The translations under genes and the position numbers were made by a program. 64,000 bases of DNA from Schistocerca nitens (Eukaryota; Arthropoda; Insecta; Orthoptera; Acrididae): positions 617,449,000 to 617,512,999 of the forward strand of contig NC_064617.1 in the NCBI RefSeq assembly GCF_023898315.1, read 5' to 3'. The notes beneath the pieces are model-generated. The model ran no database searches. It was not told where the DNA came from and saw only the letters and a list, made by a program, of their open reading frames with translations. Of the stretch, positions 43,327 through 54,414 are shown in pieces. How positions within the stretch are numbered: the stretch's first letter is position 1; each line of letters starts with the position of its first letter.

Positions 43327-44344
43327 AAGCCGTCCGTAGCTGAGAAAGTGCTGCCAGTTCATGATTTTGTGCACGAAATGACCTCTCGATCCCATAAATG
43401 TTCGATGGGTGGCCAAAATCATGCGCTTCAGTTGTCTAGTATGTACTTGAAACCAACAGCGAACAACTAATTCCCAGTGACACGGCGTATTATCATCCAT
43501 AAAAACTCCATCGATGTTTGGGAACATAAGGTCCATAAATGGCTGCAAATAGTCTCCATGTAACCGAACATAACCATTTCCAGCCAATATCGGTGTAGCT
43601 GAACCAGAGGACCTAGTCTACTCCATGTAAACACAAGACTCACCATTATGAACTCACGATCAGTTTACACTGTGCCTTGTTGACAACTTGGGTCCATGGC
43701 TTCATGGGGTCTGCAGCACACTCGAACCCTGTCACCAGCTACTTTCAACTGAAATCGTGACTCATCTGACCAGGCCACGGTTTTGCAGTCGTCTAGGGTC
43801 CAACTGATAAGCACGGTCACGATACTAGGAGAGGCGCTGCAAGCGATGTTGGGCTGTTAGCGAAGGCACTCGCGTCGGTCGTCTGCTGCCACAGCACATT
43901 AACGCCAAACTTCGCCTCTTTGTCCTAACGGATACTTTCGATGTACGTCTCACATTGATTTCTGCGATTATTTCACAGTATGTTGCTTGTTTGTTAGCAC
44001 TGACAACTCTACGCGAACGCCGCTGCTCTCGATCGGCCACTGCGTTGTGTGTGGTGGCAGGCAATGCCTGAAATTTGCTATTCTCAGCACTCTCTTGGGA
44101 CCGTGGATCTCGGAATACTGAATTGCCTAACGATTCACGAAATGGAATGCACCCTGCGTCTAGTCCAACTACTATTCCGCATTTAAACTCTGTTCATTGA
44201 AGTCGTGCGGCCATAACCACGTCGGAAAATTTTTCACATGAAGCCACCTGAGCACAAATGACAGTTCCGCCAAAGCAATGCTCTACTGTATCTTGGTAAG
44301 CTATGTGCATATCGCTATCCCCTGACTTTTGTCACCTCAGTGTA
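43327..44344 (-). mobile_element. Tc1-like transposon relic (family shared with 2.7-4.1 kb)
   Basis: Minus-strand transposase pieces with a YVRLHGDYLQPFMDLMFPN segment (43587-43490). The start at 43327 is truncated. The 44344 end keeps the terminal repeat TGACTTTTGTCACCTCAGTG followed by TA. The first half of the protein (43825-44064 minus, with a worn RRPTRVPSLTAQHR segment) is frameshifted. Confidence 0.8.
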
Positions 44345-44778
44345 ATGTATAACGTTTGTAGCCACCAAACTACGATAACTAACAAGAAGTTAATACCTGT
44401 TTGGAACTGAAGATGTATGTGGTTATTTTCAGTACCACGATGCTATTCTTGAAAACTTGTTCATCCAGTTTTCTCAGCCAGGGTGAATTTTCGGCTGACC
44501 AGCAGTGAATATTGCAGTGATTCGTTTAGCATTCTTTGCGAACGATGATTCATCCGTAAGCAAAATCTTTCATAGAAACGCCACATTACTTCGCAGTAGT
44601 TGTAGATACTATCAAGAGAAGATACAATTCCAAAACTGTAACCTACAGCGACGGGAAAAAATCGCAGCACCACAAAATAATTTCGGGAATACACTTGGCT
44701 AGATAGCGTATTTAAGTCATCAACGTTGAAAGATCACGGGTTAATGAAAGAGCGAGATAAACCATTTCAAAAGTGAAA
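44345..44778. other. No recognisable feature
   Basis: Frames at 44461-44702 on both strands show no motif. Confidence 0.4.
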
Positions 44779-45985
44779 TGCTTGTCATTAATAACTGGCG
44801 TAGTCACCAGAATGGTGAACGCAAGTATGCAAACGTGCATGCATTGTGTTGTATAGGTGCAAGCTGTCACTTTCTGGGATGGAGTTCCATGTCTGTTGCA
44901 CTTTGTCGGTCAATACAGGAACAGTTAATGCTGTTTGTGGACGACGCTGCAGTTGTCGTCCGATGATGTCTCGTATGTGCTCGATTGGAAACAGATCTGG
45001 TGATCGAGCAGGCAGAGGCAAGAAGTCGACACTTAGCAGAGCATGTTGGTTATAACATCGGTATGTGGGCGGGCGTTAACCTATTGGAAAACATCCCTGG
45101 AATGCTATTTATGAACGGCAGTATAATCGAGCACCAGACTGACGTACAAATTTGGGTGGAATAAAAACGAAAGTGCTCCTTCTGTCACACGAAATTGCAC
45201 TCCAGACCATAAGTTCAGGTGTAGGTCCAGTGTGTCTAGCAAGCAGGCAGAATGGTTGCGGCCCTCAACTTGCCTCCTCCTATCCAACAACACACGGTCA
45301 TCACTGGCACCGAGGCAGAACCAGGTTTCATCAGGTAACACAACAGAGCTCCATCCTGCTCTCCAGTGAGCTCGCTTGACAGCACTGAAGTCGCAAATGG
45401 TAGTGGTTTGGGGTGGATGGAATGCACGCTACGTGGCATCTGGCGGAAAGCTGTCCTTGGAGTAACCGATTTGTAACGGTTCGTTTTGTCACCGTGGTGC
45501 CAACTGCTCCTCAAATTGCTGCTGTAGTTACAGTAAGATGTGTCAGAGCCTTACGCCTAACACGACGGTCTTCCCTCTAGGTAGTGTCACGTGGCTGTTG
45601 GGAGTCCAGTCTTCTTGCATCTGGACATCCCCGTGACCACCGCTGCCAGAAATCATGCATGGTGGCTCCATCCCTGCCAAGTCTTTCTGCAATATCGCAG
45701 AAGCCCTATTACACGATCTCTTTCAGACCCAGTAAGGTGTTGATAATGGGGCCTTTTTCAACTTTAAAGACATTCTTGACTAACTTCTACTCGCCACATC
45801 CAATCTCAAAGGTAATTAACTCTCACGACCGTTAAACGTTTATTTAAAACAAACCTGATTTGCATCCTCATAGAGGTGTTAGTAGCGCCACTCTCATACT
45901 ACTGGCGGGAAATATGAATAGACATCATCTTGCAGATGTACGAGTAGAAACACGCTTACCAACTTTCGTTTATATCGCACAACTG
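44779..45985 (-). mobile_element. Tc1-like transposon relic (a third family)
   Basis: Minus strand. The frame 45021-44788 begins MPLPARSPDLFPIEHIRDIIG, where the Glu is the third catalytic residue, and runs to the carboxy end NTMHARLHTCVHHSGDY. The frame 45341-45105 carries LPDETWFCLGASDDRVLL, with the first catalytic Asp in PDET, and LNLWSGVQF. The stretch with the second Asp (near 45070) is broken. Ends are worn: AATAACTGGCGTAGTCACC near 44790 and ACCAACTTTCG near 45958. The low-coordinate boundary is approximate. Confidence 0.7.
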
Positions 45986-46372
45986 CTTCTTGGTGTTGCG
46001 ACTTTCTTCCGTTACTATGAAGGTGTTGATGGAATGAAATTTATCAAGGATGATTTGCTTAGGAATATGGTATTTGCAGACCACACCATGGCTAATACTA
46101 TTCGCACATTCAAGCTGTTTCATAGGGAAACATGGGTTGTGTCTTACCACAGGTAAAATTTTAACTCAATTTCTCTCACCACTTGCTGTTGTTTTTCGTT
46201 ATCGTATTTTGTTCTCCACTCTGGAAAAACCTTGTGATAATGATCTAAAAATGTTATTTCTACTCTCATTGATTTCAAAAGTAATGTGACGCAATTTGGA
46301 TAAGCAAAAAAATAAATAAATAAAATCCTGGTTGAAAGAACTGTACCGGTAATCTGTGACACACATATTAAC
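45986..46372. other. No recognisable feature
   Basis: Frames here show no known motif. Confidence 0.4.
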
Positions 46373-46385
46373 AATCAAATGGTTT

Positions 46386-46588
46386 GGGGCCGGCCGAAGT
46401 GGCCGTGCGGTTAAAGGCGCTGCAGTCTGGAACCGCAAGACCGCTACGGTCGCAGGTTCGAATCCTGCCTCGGGCATGGATGTTTGTGATGTCCTTAGGT
46501 TAGTTAGGTTTAACTAGTTCTAAGTTCTAGGGGACTAATGACCTCAGCAGTCGAGTCCCATAGTGCTCAGAGCCATTTGAACCATTTG
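46386..46588 (+). mobile_element. SINE type A
   Basis: Complete copy. Flanked by the 13-bp direct repeat AATCAAATGGTTT (46373-46385 and 46589-46601). Confidence 0.94.
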
Positions 46589-46601
46589 AATCAAATGGTT
46601 T

Positions 46602-46952
46602 ACTTCATGAAAACCTACCGTTAAACTTTGACTGATCTTGAACTATGGAAATCACTTCTCTGTGTTTATTAACACTACCTATATTAACACTACTATATTG
46701 TACTACTAAACCTTCGTAAAATATACTATTGTAGTTGGTACCAATTCGTGGTTCCCGTCAATCTGGTATTGTCAGTACAGGGAGTGAAACCGGACATTTT
46801 GTACTTTAATTGTAATTACCTAGTTCATAAACTATAAATTATGACTACCTTTGAATAAAATATGGATTAATAAAATTTACCATGGTTTAGTGACAATGTA
46901 AAATTCCCCCCCCCCCCTTCCTGTTAGTGTTCCAGGGTTAAAGAATAATTGA
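46602..46952. other. Spacer with a C run
   Basis: No gene. A run of 12 C lies at 46906-46917. Confidence 0.5.
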
Positions 46953-46963
46953 TGGACAGGAGC

Positions 46964-47176
46964 GCATCTCGTGGTCGTGCGGTAGCGTTCTCGCTTCCCA
47001 CGCCCGGGTTCCCGGGTTCGATTCCCGGCGGGGTCAGGGATTTTCTCTGCCTCGTGATGGCTGGGTGTTGTGTGTGATGTCCTTAGGTTAGTTAGGTTTA
47101 AGTAGTTCTGAGTTCTAGGGGACTGATGACCATATATGTTAAGTCCCATAGTGCTCAGAGCCATTTGAACCATTTT
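46964..47176 (+). mobile_element. SINE type B
   Basis: Head GCATCTCGTGGTCGTGCGG with B-box GGTTCGATTCC, body as in type A. Flanked by the 11-bp direct repeat TGGACAGGAGC (46953-46963 and 47177-47187). Confidence 0.94.
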
Positions 47177-47441
47177 TGGACAGGAGCATAATGATGCTAA
47201 TGTAACACAGGAGCATGACAAACTAAGCAGACAAAGTATATAAATAAAGTCGCGATCTTGAAACTAATTAATTAAGAGAAAACTGCCAGAAATCAAGCTT
47301 GTACCACTCTTAATTTTCAAGATTCTCAATTCGTTTAGCACATATATTTTTGGGATGAAAATAGAGTTATGCAAACCTTCTGAGAATTAAAATGCAATTG
47401 TATCATTAGCATACTTTTAAGGGAAGAATCTTTTAAAGAAT

Positions 47442-48519
47442 GTTGTTGTTGTTGTGGTCTTCAGTCCTGAGACTGGTTTGATGCAGCTCTCCATGCTACT
47501 CTATCCTGTGCAAGCTTCTTCATCTCCCAGTACCTACTGCAACCTACATCCTTCTGAATCTGCTTAGTGTATTCATCTCTTGGTCTCCCTCTACGATTTT
47601 TACCTTCCACGCTGCCCTCCAATGCTAAATTTGTGATCCCTTGATGCCTCAAAACATGTCCTACCAACCGATCCCTTCTTCTGGTCAAGTTCTGCCACAA
47701 ACTTCTCTTCTCCCCAATCCTATTCAATACCTCCTCATTAGTTACGTGATCTACCCACCTTATCTTCAGCATTCTTCTGTAGCACCACATTTCGAAAGCT
47801 TCTATTCTCTTCTTGTCCAAACTGGTTATCGTCCATGTTTCACTTCCATACATGGCTACGCTCCATACAAATACTTTCAGAAACGACTTCCTGACACTTA
47901 CATCTATACTCGATGTTAACAAATTTCTCTTCTTCAGAAACGCTTTCCTTGCCATTGCCAGTCTACATTTTATATCCTCTCTACTTCGACCATCATCAGT
48001 TATTTTGCTCCCCAAATAGCAAAACTCCTTTACTACTTTAAGTTTCTCATTTCCTAATCTAATCCCCTCAGCATCACCCGATTTAATTTGACGACATTCC
48101 ATTATCCTCGTTTTGTTTTTGTTGATGTTCATCTTATATCCTCCTTTCAAGACACTGTCCACTCCGTTCAACTGCTCTTCCAAGTCCTTTGCTGTCTCTG
48201 ACAGAATTACAATGTCATCGGCGAACCTCAAAGTTTTTACTTCTTCTCCATGAATTTCAATACCTACTCCGAATTTTTCTTTTGTTTCCTTTACTGCTTG
48301 CTCAATATACAGATTGAATAACATCGGGGAGAGGCTACAACCCTGTCTCACTCCTTTCCCAACCACTGCTTCCCTTTCATGCCCCTCGACTCTTATAACT
48401 GCCATCTGGTTTCTGTACAAATTGTAAATAGCCTTTCGCTCCCTGTATTTTACCCCTGCCACCTTCAGAATTTGAAAGAGAGTATTCCAGTTAACGTTGT
48501 CAAAAGCTTTCTCTAAGCT
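47442..48519 (-). mobile_element. RTE retrotransposon, 5'-truncated, with target-site duplications
   Basis: Minus-strand insertion with the GTTGTTGTTGTGGTC tail at 47442. It is truncated at 48519 within the RT, just after motif A. Flanked by TTTTAAAGAAT at 47431-47441 and 48520-48530, a clean 11-bp duplication. The single reading frame is uninterrupted. Confidence 0.95.
47461..48462 (-). pseudogene. RTE reverse transcriptase carboxy half, uninterrupted (333 codons)
   Basis: Retains motif B RQGCSLSPMLFN (39-50), the FADD box (80-83), and the carboxy region FEMWCYRRMLKIRWVDHVTNEEV, TRRRDRLVGHVLRHQG and GRPRDEYTKQIQKDVGCSRYW up to the family stop. The finger region and motif A frame lie upstream or were cut off by truncation (motif A begins at 48510). 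The absence of stops marks it as one of the youngest RTE copies. It cannot move by itself: no endonuclease and no full palm. Confidence 0.92.
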
Positions 48520-48530
48520 TTTTAAAGAAT

Positions 48531-51000
48531 ATCCATATTAATTTGGAGAAAAATTTATAATTTTAATTAGGCAACAATGACGTAGACTAAAAACAAGAAC
48601 ATACTGCACAGAGATGTACTTAACACTATTTTTTCAGATGAACTGTGATGGAAAACTGAAAATGAGTTTTCCAAGGTAAAATTAAAGTTTCAACTGGATA
48701 GGGAGTTCACAACAACGTCCTATTCGACTTTTGAGTTGTTTATTTCCATGGCACAATACGAACGGGTTCTCAACTAGATTTACTGAGATGATTCCCTCAT
48801 AATAAGCCTCAATTTGTCGCCTGTTAAATACCTACACGCCTCTCACCACGCGAGAGACAGGTCAATTCCAGCACCTCAGAAAAATCAACAATGTGGAGGT
48901 CGAGAGTAGGTTGTGCTCTGGAGTTATTAGTGAAGTGTACTGAAGAGATAGTCTGCTCTGTGCCAGTATGGGTACTGCTTATTACTGCTACTGCCGTTCC
49001 CAGAGTTATGACATGTTACAAATGACAAGATATTATAAACATGTAACTGAGTGACTGGGATATGTTCGCGAAAATATCAGCTGAGAAAACTGATTTCTAC
49101 AATGAATGAAAATAAATCTACATTGTTACACAGAATTAAATAATCACTTCTTCGGAACTCTGTAGATGCCTCCCATGGTGACGCCTGGGTTTGACATTTG
49201 CCTGAAAGGTGCTTATAACGTACTTCTGTAATTGTGCTGAAGTGTGAAGCACAGTGACGTCATCCTCGAGCTCGGCGATATTTCAAACAGCAAGGTGTCC
49301 ACACTTGCGGAAAGAAGGCCACACAGATCGGAAGTTTTGGTGAGCTGTAAGTTTGGTAAATGATGTCACAGTACCACCAAATTTCATCAAAATTCTGCTC
49401 AACGCCAACGTGGAAGTTCCACACGATAAGAAGGTCCTGACAGCCCCTCCTACACACATTTCAATCCTTATTTTCACGTGTTTGCGATGGAGCTCGGAAA
49501 CGCGACACCCAGCGTTGAAATCGCACGGATTGAAACCATTAGGGACCGTTCAAAACCATTCGACGTTATTTGAACGTGATCCGAAGCGGCAAACGCAACT
49601 TACATTTTTTCATCCGTTGTGAAGATTTTAGTATTAATAAACACAGAGAAGTGATTTCCATTGTTCAAGATCAGTCAGAGTTAAATTAAGGTTTTCGTGA
49701 AGTAAACCGTTTTGGATGTTAATATGTAATGTACACATTACCGGTAAACTTCTTTCACTATTTTTGTGTGTTATATAATCACAAATTAACAATTTTTGGA
49801 TTTCTTCCTTTCTTGCAGTGTGAAATCTTGCTTCTTGCCAAATTCCATGATGCTGGGATTTGATGAATGAGTTTTCGGGTATCAGAATACGTAACAAAAT
49901 GGCCATGTCTTTTGCTTGCACTGACTTAGATGCTTAAGAGTTTTACACGGCCAAGAGTATGGACTTTAGTAAGCGACATACATTTGAACTTGATAATTCT
50001 ACTCGTTCCTGAGAAATAATGGTTTTTAACAGTCGGACCGATAAACAGACACAGACAGACGGACAACGAAGCGATCGTATAATGGTTCCGTTTGTGCAGA
50101 CTGTAGCAGGGAATCCTAAAAAAACGGTAATCTCTAGTGATCCGTCTTGCAGACATCTCTAGTAGCCATCTGCAGAACGGGAGAAGGATGCAGTAACGGC
50201 GTCATAGAAGTCCCGACGGAAAAATTTTAATGATTGTCACATGTCACCACCCGCTGCATTGCTGCATTTTCTGCATTACTCGTGTCGGGAGATTATGCCG
50301 TTTCACCACTAAGAGACCAGCATCTACATGGTGTTCTTTTACAGTTGCTCGATTCGAATTAGTAATTGTGGAAGGAAAAGTTATCTCTGGTTCGGTGACC
50401 ACAGTGTTAGTTTGTTCGCAATGAAAAGTATTATGGTAACTACCGAAAGGAGGAAAACCCAGGACTCTGAAGACGATAAACGATGCAGTCATTGATGAAG
50501 GCACAGATGAAATTTTTGATCACTACCCGTGCTCGGCCATCTGTGGAACTAAACTCGATTTCCGATATATACGTGTGCTTCTTTTATGACTCCACCTCCC
50601 ACTACAACTTTACAGCCACTCTGCTCGACGTCATAACATTTTATGTCTCACTGTGCTCCGCTCGTGAACTCTGTTGGGATTCGTTAGTGTTGACTAGTTT
50701 TACCTATGGGTTTCCTCTCGTTCTCGAGTATAAATTTCATTTCTGGAAAGTTCCGAATGGCTTCATCTGAGCCAGTGTTTGATTGTTGGCAGTGCAGGTA
50801 CTGTGATTATCGGAAGAGCTAAGCTATAAATATCGTCGAACATAATTTAGTAATAGAACATTGGGTAAAACATTAATAAACGTTAGTAAAAATGATATCA
50901 TTTCTGGAAACTATATGGTTACAGTGACTTGGAGGAAATGTACATTTAATTTCTTGTTAACCTGAATGAAAATTTAATAATAGATTTTGTCACCAACTGC
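48531..51000. other. No recognised gene; probable old repeats
   Basis: No motif in the frames here. 50040-50100 holds AGACACAGACAGACGGACAAC followed by a GATCGTATAATGGTTCCGTTT-like phrase, which I associate with small dispersed insect repeats, but ends could not be set. 49150-49640 also has a repeat-like feel, without proof. Confidence 0.35.
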
Positions 51001-51079
51001 TTGCGACAGTGTGAATATTTATTACAATGTCGGAAAGGATAAGTTAAGAGCTAAAGGACACGGCGAATACAATTTTTTT

Positions 51080-51750
51080 CCGTTTATATATTTACTGAAA
51101 GGTACTTGCAGTCATAATCCAAGGGGTGTTTGGCCAGTCTACAGTAATACCTCAAAGAGGCTTTTTATGGGTGCTATACAGCAACCCGCTGTTTTGCGGA
51201 GTAGCTTATTCCCTAAGCGGAACCGAACTAGGGTTCTGCGAATGCTACTCATTTCACCGTAAAACAACGTTTCTTCGATTAGTATATTACTCCATGCTTT
51301 CCGCTTTAAACAACTACATCTACTGGACTCTTCAGTCCATTGCAGCCCGATCTGATATCCCGTACACTCATATTTTATTCATTAGGTGACAATTTGGAAT
51401 TGTGTCGAACACCTTCTGAAAGGGAAGGAACACGTCATAAACATGGGAGATGGTATCTACTGCTTTCCGAATCTTGCAGACGAACTTTACAGAATCTGCA
51501 GGGGAAGTTTTAAGTTTGAAGAAAGTTCACAATACGTAAGATGAAAACGTGTTCTAAAATGACGCAATTGACGTCAGCGGTATTGGTCTTCAGTTTTCTA
51601 TATCCGTTCGACGAATGTTGATGGAAACGGGATTGACTTGCTCATTTCTCCAATCGCTAGATCCACATCATTCCTCCAGCGACCTACAGTAGATCGCTGA
51701 TAGAAGGAAGCAAGATCTTGCACATACACTACGTAGAAATAACTTCAAAG
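51080..51750 (-). pseudogene. Jockey-like RT fragment, decayed
   Basis: The clearest part is the minus strand of 51395-51750. It resembles jockey RT between the finger region and motif A: a broken YRPISLTSI-like stretch near 51570 and a segment near 51400-51440 preceding the AFDT box. 51080-51390 may continue it but is less certain. Stops are frequent. Call made from nucleotide resemblance to the jockey family and partial translation. Confidence 0.45.
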
Positions 51751-52789
51751 AGCTGTTTTGGAAATTTTTTCCTTAATTGAAAGGCAGATATAAGCCCCAA
51801 GAACGGTTTCGTTGACAAACAATTAGCTTTTCATCTTGCCTTTGTTGCATCAACCATCATGCACAGCTGTTTTTTCTTCTCGGAATGTTAGCGGTTACAT
51901 TATTCACTATGTGTTCCTCACTTCTGTTCCTCATTGTTCAACGATGATGTATGCTAGTCTGCCAATCACGTTCCGCGCTAAGTTGTTTTCCTGTTACGTG
52001 TCGAATGTGTTTCTGTATACTAATTTTGAACCAGAAACTGTTGCATTTACTCCATTCTTTTTCTAAGGTTAAATAAGCAACGTAATGCAATAAAGAAGAT
52101 GTGAGCGTTAATCTAGTTATGGCTTCTGTCACTGAATTCTTCTTATTATTCACTTGGATCAGGCGTACCAGTTGATAGTTATTCACTTTATTGTTACAAC
52201 GTTGATAGTTCATTTCTGTATGACTAAATTCACTCATTTAAGATCTTCCATTTTTGTTTTCATTACGTGTCACATTTAAAACACTAAGATTGCACAGCAT
52301 ACATTGTGAGGCACATAAATGGAATGTGATAGGTCTAGCTGAGCCAGAGGATTTCAAATGAAGCTTGGTGATTTACTTGCTGATCACATTTGAGGTGCCC
52401 AGATTACAAAGCTTTTATATTTGCTGCATGAAGTTGAACGGCGCATAGTAGAACAATAAAATTGTAATACTGAGCCTGAAAGTGTGGCTGTCCCAAACGA
52501 TTAATTTTCTTAGTACGTTAACAAGGACCACATTCATTCAGAAGACTAGTGGCAGGCTATTTATCCACTTCTCAATAGCAAAGGAAACAGAAATTATGCC
52601 GATTATTGTATGGCATTTAATATATCATTCAGAGAAATTTAGACTGGTGACTCAAAACACACTCTAAGGCAAAAGAGCTACGCCCCGCGAAGGAATTATT
52701 CGAATGGGACAGATATCGGTAGATGTGATGTACATGTATAGAGAAAGAAATGACTACAGTTTCAGAAAAGCCGGTGAACTTATTCAAGA
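51751..52789. other. No recognisable feature
   Basis: Frames at 51836-52237 and 52482-52667 lack motifs. Confidence 0.4.
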
Positions 52790-53538
52790 GAAATGGAGTC
52801 ACAAATTAAGGAAGTCAATAACGCGTTGGCCCACGTTCGGCCCTTACGCAAGTAGTTATTCGGATTGGCGTTAATAGATAGAGTTGTAGAACGACCTCCT
52901 CAGGGATACCTGACAAATTCAGCCCAACTGCGGAATTAAATCGTCAAAATCCCGAGTTGGTTGAAGGGCCCTGCCCATAATGTTGCACACGTTCTCAATT
53001 TGGGAGAGATTCGGCGACCTTACGGGCCAAAGCAGGGTTTGGCAAGCACCAACACAAGCAACAGAAACTCTCTCCGTGTGCGTCCGGGCATTATCTTGCT
53101 GAAATGTAAGCCCAAAGTAGTTTGACATGAAGGGCGACAAATGGGGAGTAGAATATCGTCGACGTATCGCTGTGTTGTCAGCGTATTGCGGATGACTACC
53201 AAAGGGGTCCTGTGATGAAAAGAAACGACACCCATATTATCACTCTTGGTTGTCCGGGCGTATATCGGGCGACAAAATGGTTCAAATGGCTCTGAGCACT
53301 ATGGAACTTAACTACTGAGGTCATCAGTCCCCTAGAACTTAGAACTACTTAAACCCAATCAACCTAAGTACATCACACACATCCATGACCGAGGCAGGAT
53401 TCAAACCTGCGACCGTAGTATGTCGCGCGGTTCCAGACTGTAGCGCCTAGAACCGCTCGGCCATCCCGGACGGCTATCGGGCGACAGCCACGTCGGTATG
53501 CCACTGCTGTCAGGAGTCTCTCCAGACACGTCTTCGCC
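52790..53538 (-). mobile_element. Tc1-like transposon relic, minus arm, with a SINE
   Basis: The frames 53235-53020 and 53140-52919 together read TPLVVIRNTLTTQRYVDDILL, then FGLTFQQDNARTHTERVSVAC (second catalytic Asp) and LLWPVRSPNLSQIENVCNIMG (third catalytic Glu). One frameshift lies between them. The SINE at 53275-53474 interrupts the upstream part, and 53482-53538 continues it up to CCAGACACGTCTTCGCC. The 52790 end is approximate. Confidence 0.78.
53275..53474 (-). mobile_element. SINE type A, minus strand
   Basis: Complete copy on the minus strand. Flanked by the 12-bp direct repeat TATCGGGCGACA (53263-53274 and 53475-53486), which is Tc1 sequence. Confidence 0.93.
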
Positions 53539-53539
53539 T

Positions 53540-53730
53540 ATAATCCCAATGACCGAAGTACACTTGGCTTTAGCGATGAGTCCTGCTTCGAACTGAGCTC
53601 AGATGGCCAGCGAATTCGTGTCTGGAGACGCCCTGGACAGCAAAGGGATCCGTACCTGACAGTCGCCTGCCATTCGGTCCTAGAACCAGGAGTGATGGTC
53701 TCGGGTGCCACTCCATTTTGGTTGTCATCC
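53540..53730 (+). pseudogene. Tc1 transposase fragment on the opposite strand (plus arm)
   Basis: The plus strand reads LGFSDESCFELSSDGQRIRVWRR-like sequence (first catalytic Asp in SDES) followed by LTVACHSVLEPGVMVSGATPFW. This is the part of the same Tc1 family that should lie upstream on the minus strand. It starts within 2-20 bp of the end of the minus arm, so the two form a head-to-head inverted junction. Confidence 0.75.
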
Positions 53731-53779
53731 ACTGCACGCTTAAAGTACAGCGCTAGGTTGGAAGATTTACGTGGGCTTC

Positions 53780-54105
53780 GGCATACAAAATGTCCCAGTG
53801 ACACTGATGTAAAAGCTTTTCTGAAAGAAATAGAAACTAGACACTATGGATACAGCGTAAATATTGCGAAACTGAATGTGTCGGTCATATGCAAAAAAGA
53901 CTGGGAACTACTCTGTGGAAACTGCGGCAAGAGCTATCACGGAAGAAACTGTCAGATGGAGAAACCATCAAAGGAAAGGGAAGGCTAACAGATGACGGAA
54001 AAGATAAGCATCAGACATATTACGGCATGGCCGCTACAGCTAATGCCATAGATCTATAAAAAAAAACGAAGGAAGCAGTGTGGGCCGCTTATTTCCATAA
54101 GTTGT
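53780..54105 (+). pseudogene. Mutator-like (MULE) transposase, first part, cut by an RTE
   Basis: Plus-strand coding relic. DTDVKAF at about 53800-53820 corresponds to the GDGDSKAF catalytic Asp segment of MULE transposases. After a frameshift, CVGHMQKRLGTTLWKLRQ (53879-53932) gives the conserved Cys-x2-His motif and HVQKR-like helix. Next come KLSDGETIKGKGRLTDDG (53948-54001), QTYYGMA and, after a stop at 54057, KEAVWAAYFHKLS. The reading order and wording match MULE transposases of the animal type. RTE sequence begins at 54106, in the middle of the phrase that continues at 57664. Sequence before 53780 is not recognisable as MULE. Confidence 0.8.
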
Positions 54106-54414
54106 CCCCCCATGAACCGTGGACCTTGCCGTTCGTGGGGAGGCTTGCGTGCCTCAACGATACAGATAGCCGTACCGTAGGTGCAACCACAACGGAGGGG
54201 TATCTGTTGAGAGGCCAGACAAACGTGTGGTTCCTGAAGAGGGGCAGCAGCCTTTTCAGTAGTTGCAGGGGCAACAGTCTGGAGGATTGACTGATCTGGC
54301 CTTGTAACACTAACCAAAACGGCCTTGCTGTGCTGGTACTGCGAACGGCTGAAAGCAAGGGGAAACTACGGCCGTAATTTTTCCCGAGGGCATGCAGCTT
54401 TACTGTATGATTAA

